The notes under the pieces are model-generated. The model ran no database searches and was not told the DNA's origin. It saw nothing but the letters and a program-made list of their open reading frames with translations. A stretch of DNA of 64,000 nucleotides from Vibrio penaeicida (lineage in GTDB: Bacteria > Pseudomonadota > Gammaproteobacteria > Enterobacterales > Vibrionaceae): positions 248,001 to 312,000 of the forward strand of contig NZ_JAUYVM010000005.1 in the NCBI RefSeq assembly GCF_030689305.1. The letters are read 5' to 3'. The translations under genes and the position numbers were made by a program. How positions within the stretch are numbered: position 1 is the first letter of the stretch; the number at the start of each line of letters is the position of its first letter. Positions 1 through 8,845 of the stretch are shown one piece after another.

Positions 1-710
1 ACAATGTGCTTAAGCAGTATTTGAATGCGCCAGCACTTGCAGATGAATCTTCCGCTTTACCTGCTTCATCGCAGCCTTCTAAATCATCATCTAAGAAATC
101 AGAGCAAAGTAATGGTTTAACAAACACACTCAAACCTGAAGACATTTGGAGTGGTGATATTGATAACACGGCCGAAGAAATAGGCATAACACAAGACCGA
201 TATTTGAAATTGCTCGGTTCTATGCTTTCAAATCTTTCAAGAGACTTGGTTGAATTCAGAGAAAAATCCGAGTTAAAAGATTGGGTGTATCTAGAAAGAT
301 TTGCCCACACAGTTCGTGGCTCGGCGGGGAATCTGCGAATTCCTGTATTAGTAGAAATAGCAGAACGAATAGAATCCAAAGCTAAGGAGAAAAAGGCGAT
401 CCCGACAGAGTGGGTTGAAGAAATGGACGAACGAGCTTCTGATATTCAAAAAGAATTATTGGCGTATACATCAAAGCATGGCTTAGAGAGAAAAGAGGAT
501 AACTCTCAACTGGATATGGATCAGATACTCAGCCAATTGTCTCAAGCCATTGAGGGTTACGATGCAGATGCGGTGCAATTGGCCCAGCAATTGTTAGACG
601 CCTCTCCGGAAAACAAAGAAACTCTTGAAGCGTTAGTTTTAGCGATTGAAAGCTATGATTTTTCCATGGCAACAACGCTACTTGAATCGTTCCAAAGCCA
701 GAATCATTAA
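1..710 (+). CDS. Hybrid sensor kinase, C-terminal part with Hpt domain (5' end outside window)
   Basis: The frame is open to the left edge, so this is the end of a larger protein. The first visible residues (NVLKQYL) look like the last helix of a response-regulator receiver domain. A Ser/Lys-rich linker (about residues 15-40) leads to an Hpt domain with the phosphorylatable His in AHTVRGSAGNL near visible residue 101 (codon at 306). After it comes an acidic, helical tail of about 70 residues. In such hybrid kinases phosphate passes His-Asp-His(Hpt) to a separate regulator. The sensory and kinase domains lie outside the window, so the signal is unknown. A strong terminator follows at 746-780. 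Confidence 0.75.
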   Translation, partial: NVLKQYLNAPALADESSALPASSQPSKSSSKKSEQSNGLTNTLKPEDIWSGDIDNTAEEIGITQDRYLKLLGSMLSNLSRDLVEFREKSELKDWVYLERFAHTVRGSAGNLRIPVLVEIAERIESKAKEKKAIPTEWVEEMDERASDIQKELLAYTSKHGLERKEDNSQLDMDQILSQLSQAIEGYDADAVQLAQQLLDASPENKETLEALVLAIESYDFSMATTLLESFQSQNH

Positions 711-745
711 GTGGCTTAGCCGACAGATTAAGCGGTAGAACACAT

Positions 746-780
746 AAAAAAACGGAGCATCCTGTGCTCCGTTTTTTTTT
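746..780. terminator. Bidirectional rho-independent terminator
   Basis: A-run, perfect stem AACGGAGCA / TGCTCCGTT with a 5-base loop, then a run of nine T. It sits between the convergent sensor kinase end and ytoQ end and can serve both strands. Confidence 0.85.
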
Positions 781-795
781 ACTTGGGTATAGCCA

Positions 796-1233
796 TTACG
801 TGAGAAGGTACTTAAGTATTTCGACTACTTGGCTTGGTGACGTTGCCCAAGCTTGTGCAGAGGCGTCGACTTCTTTGAGTGGGTGAATCAGTCCTTCATC
901 ATGCAATGTAATGTAGGGTTTCCCCAATGCAGCGCAGTAGCCTGCATCAAACGCTGCATTCCACTGACGATACTGTTCACCGAAGCGAATCACCGCCAAA
1001 TCACACTTTTCAATGGCGTTCTTAGTACGAATGGCATTCACCTTTGCCGACTTATGATCACGCCAGAAGCCTTTGTCTTCTTGTCCTAACACATCGCCAG
1101 CAGCATCGCTTGATTCATGGTGAGTTACAGCGGAAGAGAAAGTGATCTCCAGCCCCGCTTCACGACATTGCTCGATGATTTGGTCTCGCCAATCGGTATG
1201 TATTTCACCTGAAAGATAAACGTTAAAACTCAT
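796..1233 (-). CDS. ytoQ: YtoQ family protein
   Basis: A 145-residue protein starting MSFNVYLSGEIHTDWR. The N-terminal YLSGEIH motif, the FWRDHKSAKVNAIRT centre and the FGEQYRQWNAAFDAGY segment are typical of the YtoQ family, which resembles nucleoside 2-deoxyribosyltransferase-type folds. The biochemical role is not established. The start is an ATG with upstream AAGGAA. The DUF418 gene ends 9 bp upstream on the same strand, so the two may be co-transcribed. Family assignment is from recall of the motif pattern. Confidence 0.8.
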   Translation of the reverse strand: MSFNVYLSGEIHTDWRDQIIEQCREAGLEITFSSAVTHHESSDAAGDVLGQEDKGFWRDHKSAKVNAIRTKNAIEKCDLAVIRFGEQYRQWNAAFDAGYCAALGKPYITLHDEGLIHPLKEVDASAQAWATSPSQVVEILKYLLT

Positions 1234-1242
1234 GATTCTTCC

Positions 1243-2382
1243 TTAATGTGCAGGTATTAACTGCTTTTTTATTTGGCTTCGAGTGTACGCTTTTCTCCAG
1301 ATGTATTCCAAAGGACCTTGTTTAAAGACCTTCAAATACAGGTGGGCGACCACAATTTGCACAACAGTGTACGCCAGTGCAATAAGGATGTAATCCAATC
1401 TGGTGGCGGTTAAATGGAACTCAGGGAACGTCCAGCGCAGCAGTACAGCCATGACAATGGACTGCGATATATACAGGCTGAAAGCTAGCTTACCTGGTGC
1501 AGCAAATAACTGAATAACAGCATTTCGGTTAGCCACGAGTTTGACGATCGCGTGAGCATAGATAAGTGCAACAAAAATTGCAGAGACACTGGCGACAATC
1601 GCCCCAAGTTCAGCCGTCTGATTTGGAAGGTACAGGCGTAGAGCCAAGTCTAGCGCCGTAAAGGCGATACCCCCAAGTGCGACCAAGCGGAACGTTTTTT
1701 TGTCGAAACCTTTGGAGAAAAAACCGACTCGAAATAAGAAAGCACCGAGCATCATCAAGCCAGCGACCTGCCAAAATATCCAAAGAGGAGACGTTAATAC
1801 AATAACGAATGCCACCCCGCCCTGAATGAGCATCTGTATGCCATAAGAACTGAACCATAAGTCATACACTTCCATGAACTCTGGTGTTCCTTGAATCAGC
1901 GGTGGCTCTTCAAAGAAAAGAAATGCGAAGGCGATACTGAGGTTTAGTACTCCGCCGATGATCAAATATCGGTAAGATTTCTTAAGAAGCTTTTTGAGTG
2001 GAAGATCTAGCGATTTAAGCACGAACAGCGCCGATATTCCGTAAAGCATCAACACATCACCACCAAATATGAAAAGACCGTGTAATAAACCAAAGAGTAT
2101 CAGCCATTTCATTCTTGGTTTAATGGCATCCTTTGGTGGCACTTTTTTCTTTTTGTATGAACGATATTGAATCGCTAAACCAACACCAAATAGCAGGCAG
2201 AACAAGGTTCGAAAGCGACCATCAAAAAATGCGCTACTGAACAAATTTATGAAGGTGTCACTGATGGGAGGAAATTCAGGAGAAACGTATCCGGTGGCAA
2301 ATAAGCCGTGGTAATAGATGTTCATGAATAGGATCCCTAAAATGGAGATCCCTCGTAATATATCGATGGATTGAATGCGCAC
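1243..2382 (-). CDS. DUF418 (YeiB-like) membrane protein
   Basis: A polytopic membrane protein whose N-terminus RIQSIDILRGISILGILF is the DUF418/YeiB signature, followed by about ten hydrophobic segments and the C-terminal block GPLEYIWRKAYT. The family resembles acyltransferase-3-type membrane proteins; its substrate is unknown. An open frame continues to 2466, but those extra 28 codons read through a small ACCCAAG-type repeat (2406-2436). I chose the GTG at 2382, which has AAGGA 7 bases upstream and places the family signature at residue 2. It ends 9 bp before ytoQ. Confidence 0.82.
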   Translation of the reverse strand: MRIQSIDILRGISILGILFMNIYYHGLFATGYVSPEFPPISDTFINLFSSAFFDGRFRTLFCLLFGVGLAIQYRSYKKKKVPPKDAIKPRMKWLILFGLLHGLFIFGGDVLMLYGISALFVLKSLDLPLKKLLKKSYRYLIIGGVLNLSIAFAFLFFEEPPLIQGTPEFMEVYDLWFSSYGIQMLIQGGVAFVIVLTSPLWIFWQVAGLMMLGAFLFRVGFFSKGFDKKTFRLVALGGIAFTALDLALRLYLPNQTAELGAIVASVSAIFVALIYAHAIVKLVANRNAVIQLFAAPGKLAFSLYISQSIVMAVLLRWTFPEFHLTATRLDYILIALAYTVVQIVVAHLYLKVFKQGPLEYIWRKAYTRSQIKKQLIPAH

Positions 2383-2405
2383 GTTAATATCCTTACTGAC
2401 TAGTC

Positions 2406-2436
2406 TACCCAAGCATCTTGAGGTTACTTGGGTGTA
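2406..2436. repeat. Minimal copy of ACCCAAGTAACC-type vibrio repeat
   Basis: Reads TACCCAAG directly fused to CATCTTGAGGTTACTTGGGT, so both inverted ends of the family are present with nearly all of the interior missing. It lies just upstream of the DUF418 GTG start. See copies at 5269, 29742, 49144 and 58981. Confidence 0.6.
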
Positions 2437-2595
2437 GCATACTTCTCTGAGCAATCCGCCGCTCAAACCACAGAGGGAATGAAAAACGGTTTTACTTAGA
2501 CAATCTGTTTTGCTTAGGGTTAAAACGTAGCAAGTGAAAGGTTAATACACCCTAAAGTGAGCAAAGCGATGTTGCTTAGTGTTTGAATCTAAATT

Positions 2596-3078
2596 CTAGG
2601 ATTCAGCAAGATCCAGTAAGGCTTTCCCTGTTAATCGGTAGCCTATCCACTCATTTTGAGGTTTTGCTCCAAGGGATTCATAGAAGTCTATTGCCGGTTG
2701 ATTCCAGTCCAGAACATTCCATTCAAACCGCCCGCAATCTTTTGCGACAGCAATTTGTGCTAAATGTTTAAGAATGTATTTTCCCGCTCCGGTACCGCGT
2801 GCATCAGGTGTGACATACAGATCTTCTAGGTACAAACCGTATTTCCCTACCCAAGTGGAGTAGTTAAAAAAGTACACGGCAAAACCAACCGCTTTGCCAT
2901 CAAGTTCACAGATGAGAGCGTGGGTAGTGGAATCCGATCCAAAAATGGTTTCTCGAATGCTTTGTTCGGTTGCCTGAACTTCATGCTCTGCCTTTTCATA
3001 GCACGCAAGCTCACGAATAAATTGAACGATAAGAGTGGAATCTTCAGCAACAGCATTGCGAATGGAGAATTGAGTCAT
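2596..3078 (-). CDS. GNAT family N-acetyltransferase (diamine acetyltransferase-like)
   Basis: A 160-residue GNAT protein. The acetyl-CoA binding block is VTPDARGTGAGKYILKHLA (about residues 92-110), preceded by GLYLEDLYV and followed by CGRFEWNVLDWNQPAIDFYESLGA. This is the arrangement of spermidine/spermine- and thialysine-type acetyltransferases, so a small amine substrate is likely but not shown. Length is normal for the family. It is monocistronic on the minus strand. Confidence 0.85.
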   Translation of the reverse strand: MTQFSIRNAVAEDSTLIVQFIRELACYEKAEHEVQATEQSIRETIFGSDSTTHALICELDGKAVGFAVYFFNYSTWVGKYGLYLEDLYVTPDARGTGAGKYILKHLAQIAVAKDCGRFEWNVLDWNQPAIDFYESLGAKPQNEWIGYRLTGKALLDLAES

Positions 3079-3313
3079 TTTTAAATCCCTTTACTATTGA
3101 ACATTTAATCCTCAATGATTATCAATGGAGTTGCACAAGGAAGATTTCAAGTGATGTTCATGAAATAAAAATATTATTATTCAATATGTTATGTTGTTAT
3201 ATCTGGTGTTTTTATTTGAGGCTTTCTTAAAATACTCGTCTAGCTCACTATTTTAGCCGTGCTCTCCGTGCGATAATTCTGCGCAAATAAATACAACGGA
3301 TTGAAGGAACAAC

Positions 3314-5161
3314 ATGTCGGCAACTGCATATCTAAACGACTTGAATCAACGTTATCTGGCTATTCACCGCACTAAAGAAGACTTTTTCTGGGAAACTTAC
3401 ATGGGCATCAGCGATGACCATGAAGGTTCCTCTAAAGCGCAAACCGAGTGGACTCAATTCTTAAGCCAAGCTTCACAAATTAGCGAAATCAATCAGCAGC
3501 TAGACGCTGCCGAAAACATCAGCGACGCAAAAGAAAAACAAAGCGCAATGGCGGGTCTTAAAGGCTGGCTGGATATGTTTAAAGCCCACGCGATTGAAGG
3601 CGAAAAGAGTCAGCAACTTAAAGCGGACTTGATTAAATTTGAGTTCGATTTGTTTGAGCGCAACCAAAATCACGCACTGACCTATGTTGATGAACATGGC
3701 GACTCGGTAGAAGGCTCATTGCCTGTGGTTGGTGCGGCGGTTCGCGCGAATGAAAACGAAGACGTGCGACAGTCGGCTCATTCTGCTTTTCTGGATTTAG
3801 AGCAATGGTTACTCAACAATGGCTTTATTGAGTTGGTCAAGCGCCGTAATGAGTTTGCTCGTTCCCTTGGGTACAAGACCTTTTTTGATTACTCCATCCT
3901 AAAAATGGAGAAAATGACCACGCAAGAGCTGTTCAGTATTTTGGACGATTTTGAAGCTCGCACACGTGAAGCTCATCTCAACAGCTTGAAAAATCTGGCG
4001 GCTGAGAAAGGGGAAGGTGCGTTGGCGGGACACAATTTCATCTACTCATTTGCGGGTGATGCAATGCGTGATCTAGACCCGTATGTTCCGTTCTCCAAGT
4101 CGTTGCGCCGTTGGGTGGAATCCTTTGGTCGTTTGAATATTGAATATTCAGACGCAGAGCTGACGCTGGATTTACTGGATAGAAAAGGCAAGTACCCGAA
4201 TGGCTTCTGTCATGGACCGGTTCCTTCTTTTTATGACCAAGGTAAATGGATTCCAGCACAGGTTAACTTCACCAGCAACGCCAAGCCAGATCAAGTCGGC
4301 AGTGGCTACGATGGTATTAACACCCTGTTCCATGAAGGGGGGCACGCCGCTCATTTCGCCAATGTGAAGTTGAACGCGCCGTGTTTTTCACAGGAATTTG
4401 CGCCTACTTCCATGGCGTATGCCGAAACTCAATCCATGTTCTGTGACAGCTTGTTGACGGATGCGGATTGGCTTAAGCAGTACGCGCTGGATAACGACGG
4501 TAACCCTGTCCCAGATGAACTCATCAAGACGATGATTGATAGCCGACAGCCTTTTAAAGCGTATGAAGAACGCAGCATTCTTGTTGTGCCTTATTTTGAA
4601 AGAGCGCTTTATGAGTTGAGCGATGAAGAGCTGACGCCTGAAAACATCACTCAGTTGGCTCGTGACTGTGAAAAGAACATTCTTGGACTAGAGTGTAGCC
4701 CGCGTCCACTGCTTGCGATTCCTCACTTGTTGTCGGATGAGTCAGCGTGTGCTTACCAGGGTTACCTATTGGCTCACATGGCCGTGTACCAGACGCGAGC
4801 ATACTTCACGGAAAAATTCGGCTATTTAACCGATAACCCAGAAATTGGTCCGCTCCTAGCCAAGCATTACTGGCACGGTGGCAACAGCACGTCTCATAAC
4901 GACACCATTGTAAGCTTGACAGGTGAAGGCTTTAACGCGAAATACCTAGCTGATGTGTGTAACTTATCGGTGGATGAAGCGTGGCAAGAAGAGCAAGAAA
5001 AAATCAAAGGATTAGTAACGCGTGATCGCGCTAGCGTGTCTTCTTTGCAAGCGACAATCAAAGTGGTCGATGGCGATAAAGAGCTTGCGTCTAATACAAA
5101 CTCCGATGAAGACATGTGCGATGCTTTTGAAGCGTATATTGTCAAAAATTACGGTCGCTAA
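3314..5161 (+). CDS. M3 family oligoendopeptidase-like metallopeptidase
   Basis: A 615-residue cytosolic peptidase with no signal peptide. The zinc motif HEGGHAAHF begins at about residue 340, and the downstream helical block with EFAPTSMAYAETQSMF supplies the third ligand region typical of clan MA family M3. Family members cut short peptides inside the cell. The start is ATG after GAAGGAACAAC. A terminator follows at 5214-5242. The gene stands alone. Which M3 subfamily it belongs to cannot be fixed by eye. Confidence 0.85.
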   Translation: MSATAYLNDLNQRYLAIHRTKEDFFWETYMGISDDHEGSSKAQTEWTQFLSQASQISEINQQLDAAENISDAKEKQSAMAGLKGWLDMFKAHAIEGEKSQQLKADLIKFEFDLFERNQNHALTYVDEHGDSVEGSLPVVGAAVRANENEDVRQSAHSAFLDLEQWLLNNGFIELVKRRNEFARSLGYKTFFDYSILKMEKMTTQELFSILDDFEARTREAHLNSLKNLAAEKGEGALAGHNFIYSFAGDAMRDLDPYVPFSKSLRRWVESFGRLNIEYSDAELTLDLLDRKGKYPNGFCHGPVPSFYDQGKWIPAQVNFTSNAKPDQVGSGYDGINTLFHEGGHAAHFANVKLNAPCFSQEFAPTSMAYAETQSMFCDSLLTDADWLKQYALDNDGNPVPDELIKTMIDSRQPFKAYEERSILVVPYFERALYELSDEELTPENITQLARDCEKNILGLECSPRPLLAIPHLLSDESACAYQGYLLAHMAVYQTRAYFTEKFGYLTDNPEIGPLLAKHYWHGGNSTSHNDTIVSLTGEGFNAKYLADVCNLSVDEAWQEEQEKIKGLVTRDRASVSSLQATIKVVDGDKELASNTNSDEDMCDAFEAYIVKNYGR

Positions 5162-5213
5162 TTTCCACGATACTCAACTCTGACAGTTGGTATAAAAAAT
5201 CGGAAAGAAACAC

Positions 5214-5242
5214 AAAGAGCCAGTTTTTACTGGCTCTTTTTC
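5214..5242 (+). terminator. Rho-independent terminator of the M3 peptidase gene
   Basis: Stem AAAGAGCCAGT / ACTGGCTCTTT with a T-rich loop and a T tail, 53 bp after the stop codon. Confidence 0.85.
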
Positions 5243-5268
5243 TATCTCAATGTTCTTTCAAATGACTT

Positions 5269-5294
5269 ATCCCGAGTTCAGGTTACTTGGGTAT
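5269..5294. repeat. Partial ACCCAAGTAACC-type repeat
   Basis: TATCCCGAG fused to TTCAGGTTACTTGGGTAT: a degenerate short copy of the repeat whose fuller versions lie at 29742, 49144 and 58981. It sits between the M3 gene and the GDPD-like gene. Confidence 0.4.
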
Positions 5295-5378
5295 GTTTCC
5301 TGCAGTATTCGTGAGTAAAGAGTGTGTTCGAGCGCTTTTTCTTATTTTGAGTATCATTATGAATGCAGGGGTAAGGCG

Positions 5379-6188
5379 ATGCCAAAGGTATGGCGAGGGT
5401 TGAAAGCAATTATTCTGTCTTTTGTGCTACTAGGCGGTCTATTCCTTACATTCCAGTTGCTGTTTTTCTACAAGGCGAGCAACCAAGCTGCTTGGCTGTT
5501 TTGTACAGAAGTATGGGCGCATCGAGGCCTCACAAAAGACGCCGCCGACAATACACTGGAATCGTTCAGTGCAGCCTTAAAGGCTGGCGCTAAGGGGATA
5601 GAAGTGGATGTTTTTTATGATATCAAGACGGATCAATTTCATGTAAGGCATGATCCCAAACCAAGCCTTGATGAAGGGAAAGAACTGACACTCGCACAGG
5701 TATTTTCAGCCTTTGGTTCTTCCACTCAGTACTGGCTGGATTTCAAGAATTTGGTCGATTTAGATAATCAATCACGGCAATTTGCGTTGCAACATCTTAT
5801 CGAAATTTCAGAAAACGTGATTGAACGTAAGTACATACTCGTGGAATCAGTAAACGATCACGCATTACGAACCTTCACGGAGAACGGCTTTAATACCAGT
5901 TACTGGGTAGCGCTGGGAAGTGAGTTGAGTCATTGGCATTACGCACTGTATGCCACCAAAATCAAAATCAAATATTTGCTCGGTTGGTTTACGAACGTTT
6001 CAACCGACGTCGACAATTACTCCGATCGGTTTCAGTATCATTTTCCCGAAATCCCCACTCTGCTTTTCACCGTCAATGAACCTCAAAAGATTGCAGAACT
6101 TGTACAACCTAATATCAAGGTGGTGTTGACCGATTCAGCGATTTACTCGCAGTTTGCATCTTGTCACCAGAATGGAGGTAAGCAATGA
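5379..6188 (+). CDS. Membrane-anchored glycerophosphodiester phosphodiesterase-like protein
   Basis: One N-terminal hydrophobic segment (about residues 8-30) is followed by a GDPD/PI-PLC-like TIM-barrel domain: AHRGL (first His at residue 48), then NTLESFSAAL, the metal-binding GIEVDVF, and VRHDPKP with the second His. These are the catalytic positions of the family, which cleaves glycerophosphodiesters or related lipid head groups. The barrel is probably periplasmic. I chose the ATG at 5379 because GGGGTAAGG lies just before it; the upstream frame has no such site. Its TGA overlaps the ATG of the next gene (ATGA), so the two are translationally coupled. Confidence 0.75.
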   Translation: MPKVWRGLKAIILSFVLLGGLFLTFQLLFFYKASNQAAWLFCTEVWAHRGLTKDAADNTLESFSAALKAGAKGIEVDVFYDIKTDQFHVRHDPKPSLDEGKELTLAQVFSAFGSSTQYWLDFKNLVDLDNQSRQFALQHLIEISENVIERKYILVESVNDHALRTFTENGFNTSYWVALGSELSHWHYALYATKIKIKYLLGWFTNVSTDVDNYSDRFQYHFPEIPTLLFTVNEPQKIAELVQPNIKVVLTDSAIYSQFASCHQNGGKQ

Positions 6189-7795
6189 GAACATCAGCGC
6201 TAATGAAAAATGTGTGGTTTCAGAATGGGCTACTTTTTGCTGGGTGCCTTTTCATTGCTCTGGCAACCAATAGCGACAAGTTACTCAGCTTAACCATCAA
6301 AACAATGATTCACGTCGTCTTTCAAACCATGTTGATCTTTGGGCTTTTATGCTTATTGAATAACCAGCGGTTTATTAAGTGGGGGTTGGCGGTGTTTTTA
6401 GGCGTTATTTTCTTTGTTCATTTCGCCTATCAGGCTCCGCTTTCTATGGGGGTTATTTTCAGCGTATTGAGTGCGCCACTAAATGAATCCACCAGTTTTT
6501 TGGTTCGGCACGGTTGGGAACTCGCTTTTGCTCTTTTGGTTGTGTTAGTTGTAGGTAAGCGTGTCACCATCCCGAAACCGCTCATTTGGAAACCTAGCCT
6601 ATTGTTGGGGGTAGGGTATCTCATCATCCCTTTCGCATTGCAGTTGCCAAAAGCGTATTCCAATGACGAATTTGCGGATTACATAAACAAAGGAACGGCA
6701 CGTGGCTATTCAAATACGTATTCTTCCGTTGAATATACGTTTCATAAGCTATCGTTGCGGTTTCCTGCTATTCAAAGCGTTATCGCTATAGCGGATACTT
6801 ATCACTTAATGAACATTCAGTCTGATCAAACCATGACGTGGAGCGAAATCGAGCGAAAACCCAATGCGCCAGATTTGTTGGTGATTGGCATAGGGGAATC
6901 ACTGCGAGCGGGAAACATGAGTCTGTATGGTTATGAAAGAGAGACAACACCTTACTTAGATAAAATGCGCGATAAGTTAACGGTGTTTCGTTATCCCTAT
7001 GCGGCTGGGAGCAACACGTGGGGCTCAGTACCCGCGATGTTGACAAAAACGGAAGGTATTCCAAATATGTCTCAGTCTGTCATTCTGTTGGCTAACGCGG
7101 CGGAGTACGAGACGTACTGGCTATCTAATCACGCTCAATTTGGGCAATGGGATTTTTCAATCTCAACACTAGCGCAGCAGACCGATCATCAGTATTTTTC
7201 CTCGCAAGCGGATGGGGGGACGATGCATGATGAAATACTGGTTGATCAGTTAGCAAAGGTACTCGCTGAACCGTCCAAGAAAAAAGTCATTTTCTTGCAT
7301 TTCTATGGTTCACACATGAACTTTTCTGATCGCTACCCCAAGACGTTCGAGACATTTCGATCGAATAATCGACGTTTGGATGAATACGACAACAGTGTGG
7401 TATACAGCGATTATCTGCAGGCACAGGTGTTGGAATTGGTTGAAGAAGCGGGTGGGCAGTATGCCTTTTTTTCGGACCATGGTTTAGGTTCGCCAAATGG
7501 GCCGCTTGCTCTCAGACACGATGTGAGAACGCCGCCCGATATAGAATCACTTTACGTGCCTTTCTTTTTCACGGGCGATGTAGAACGTGATTACCCGAGC
7601 GATCAGCCATTTTCAATGTTTTACTTTGAGTGTTTCTTTTCAGATTGGGCTGGAATTAAGGCATCGGAGCTCTCTGAACAATATTGTTCAGAGAGTTTGA
7701 ACCGAGACTCGGTGACCTATCTGGATGCGAACATGGCGTTGGATAGCCACGCTAAATCGGCGTTGCGGAAAAAAATGCTGGTTACGCAGTATTAA
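6185..7795 (+). CDS. Phosphoethanolamine transferase-like sulfatase-fold membrane protein
   Basis: A 536-residue protein with about five N-terminal membrane segments (residues 10-165) and a periplasmic alkaline-phosphatase-superfamily domain. Visible motifs are VIGIGESLRAGNMSLYGY, ETTPYL, FLHFYGSHMNF and FFSDHG, the metal-binding order of EptA/EptB/CptA enzymes that move phosphoethanolamine to lipid A or core sugars. At the position of the usual nucleophilic Thr this protein reads AAGSNTWGSVPAM, with Ser276 where EptA enzymes have Thr. It follows the GDPD-like gene with an ATGA overlap, which suggests a shared envelope-lipid task. Substrate not determined. Confidence 0.78.
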   Translation: MRTSALMKNVWFQNGLLFAGCLFIALATNSDKLLSLTIKTMIHVVFQTMLIFGLLCLLNNQRFIKWGLAVFLGVIFFVHFAYQAPLSMGVIFSVLSAPLNESTSFLVRHGWELAFALLVVLVVGKRVTIPKPLIWKPSLLLGVGYLIIPFALQLPKAYSNDEFADYINKGTARGYSNTYSSVEYTFHKLSLRFPAIQSVIAIADTYHLMNIQSDQTMTWSEIERKPNAPDLLVIGIGESLRAGNMSLYGYERETTPYLDKMRDKLTVFRYPYAAGSNTWGSVPAMLTKTEGIPNMSQSVILLANAAEYETYWLSNHAQFGQWDFSISTLAQQTDHQYFSSQADGGTMHDEILVDQLAKVLAEPSKKKVIFLHFYGSHMNFSDRYPKTFETFRSNNRRLDEYDNSVVYSDYLQAQVLELVEEAGGQYAFFSDHGLGSPNGPLALRHDVRTPPDIESLYVPFFFTGDVERDYPSDQPFSMFYFECFFSDWAGIKASELSEQYCSESLNRDSVTYLDANMALDSHAKSALRKKMLVTQY

Positions 7796-7850
7796 AAGGT
7801 TGCCTACCGCTTAAAAGGCTGTCTATCGCTTAAATGGCTATCGTTGCTTC
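7794..7850. repeat. Three imperfect 19-bp tandem units at a convergent gene junction
   Basis: AAAAGGTTGCCTACCGCTT, then AAAAGGCTGTCTATCGCTT, then AAATGGCTATCGTTGCTTC. The array spans the sulfatase-like stop codon and the last codons of the RidA gene. Confidence 0.55.
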
Positions 7851-8213
7851 TACCTCAACGTTCAGATCTGGGTGAAACAACCCTGCCACTATAACTAGTG
7901 AACTTGCAGGGAGCTGACCGCCATAAACGTCCGCTAGTGTTTCACGTGCGAGAGGTAAATCCTTTAAGTCAGTAATAAAGATCGTAACTTTGATCAAGCT
8001 ATCCAAACTCGATTGGTGTTGTTCAGCAATGATGGAAAGCTGCCGGAAAATATCCTTCAGCTGGAGCCCAACATTTCCAGTTTGCGCTGCACTGCCAAAC
8101 GCGGTGAATCCTGAGGTGTAAAGGGTTTGGTTATGCTCAATGGCATGGACATAAGGGCCGACAGCATCCCCTAGCTTTGGATAATGATGGCGAATAAGCT
8201 TTGAGTTAGGCAT
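7830..8213 (-). CDS. RidA family protein lacking the usual active-site arginine
   Basis: A 127-residue YjgF/YER057c/UK114 fold protein: TLYTSGFTAF, LKDIFRQLSIIAEQHQSSLDSLIKVTIFITDL, and the C-terminal LPASSLVIVAGLFHPDLNVEVEATI. In canonical RidA the segment reads PARSxVEVxxLP with an Arg that holds the imine or enamine carboxylate. Here that Arg is replaced (PASSLVIV), so classical imine deaminase activity is doubtful and another ligand is likely. Its ATG overlaps the end of the DUF2798 gene by 8 bp. It belongs to the operon of the ABM-domain gene and faces the divergent LysR. Confidence 0.8.
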   Translation of the reverse strand: MPNSKLIRHHYPKLGDAVGPYVHAIEHNQTLYTSGFTAFGSAAQTGNVGLQLKDIFRQLSIIAEQHQSSLDSLIKVTIFITDLKDLPLARETLADVYGGQLPASSLVIVAGLFHPDLNVEVEATIAI

Positions 8214-8445
8214 TTTGTCCTCCTTTACTGAACGGATGGTTGGATAGCTTTTGAGTCAGTGATTGAATCCTAGGACCCAGTGCAATTGATATGGCAGCGG
8301 CGGCAGGCCAAGCCAAAAGAAACGCGGTTCTCCATGAGGTAAGAAATTGTTCTTGAAACCCTAGGTTGAGCCACGTTACCCAAAACGTCATCATGCTCGA
8401 TAACACCAAGGACATCAGCAAACCAAAAATAATTCGATGTTTCAT
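8206..8445 (-). CDS. DUF2798 family small membrane protein
   Basis: 79 residues with two hydrophobic helices (IIFGLLMSLVLSSMMTFWV and AFLLAWPAAAAISIALG) separated by LNLGFQEQFLTSW, the layout of DUF2798 proteins. The ATG at 8445 has GGAGGCAAAG upstream; the longer frame to 8493 lacks a ribosome site and would overlap the previous gene. It is the middle gene of a three-gene operon (ABM domain, this gene, RidA-like). Function unknown. Confidence 0.75.
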   Translation of the reverse strand: MKHRIIFGLLMSLVLSSMMTFWVTWLNLGFQEQFLTSWRTAFLLAWPAAAAISIALGPRIQSLTQKLSNHPFSKGGQNA

Positions 8446-8455
8446 CTTTGCCTCC

Positions 8456-8746
8456 TTACTTCGACAACGAGTAAAGCTTTTCGATGTAATCAACCTGAGT
8501 GAGGTTCTTTTCTAAAAAGGCTTTTGTATGGGGTTGCTCGAAATGATTTTTTAAATCCTCTTCGCTGTCCCAGCGCTCCCATAAGGTGAACTTGTTTGTT
8601 TCATCTTTATGTTCCAGAAGCTCAAAATGCTGACAGCCGGGCTCATTGATAGTGGCAGCCACAAGCTTACGTGCTTCTTCTAAAACATACTCTCTTGGTG
8701 CATCACTGGAAAGTGATAGCCCTGCACTTATGCATAGTGTTTTCAT
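8456..8746 (-). CDS. ABM-domain monooxygenase (putative quinol monooxygenase)
   Basis: A 96-residue single-domain dimeric alpha/beta-barrel protein. GCQHFELLEHKDETNKFTLWERWDS and HFEQPHTKAF are the antibiotic-biosynthesis-monooxygenase signature found in YgiN-type proteins, which act on quinols or related aromatics without cofactors. It is the first gene of an operon with DUF2798 and RidA-like genes and is divergent from a LysR gene, the usual pattern for a regulator and its target. Confidence 0.8.
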   Translation of the reverse strand: MKTLCISAGLSLSSDAPREYVLEEARKLVAATINEPGCQHFELLEHKDETNKFTLWERWDSEEDLKNHFEQPHTKAFLEKNLTQVDYIEKLYSLSK

Positions 8747-8845
8747 GCTTTTCCCTTACTGGTTTGAATACCAATAAAAGAGTAGATAATTCCATAAAAG
8801 ATGAATATGGTTAAAAAATGAATCACCAATTCCAAAAATGAAATC

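Noticed and set aside
2383..2466. Longer start for the DUF418 protein
   Set aside because: The extra codons read through a repeat element and have no ribosome site; GTG 2382 has AAGGA and starts at the family signature.
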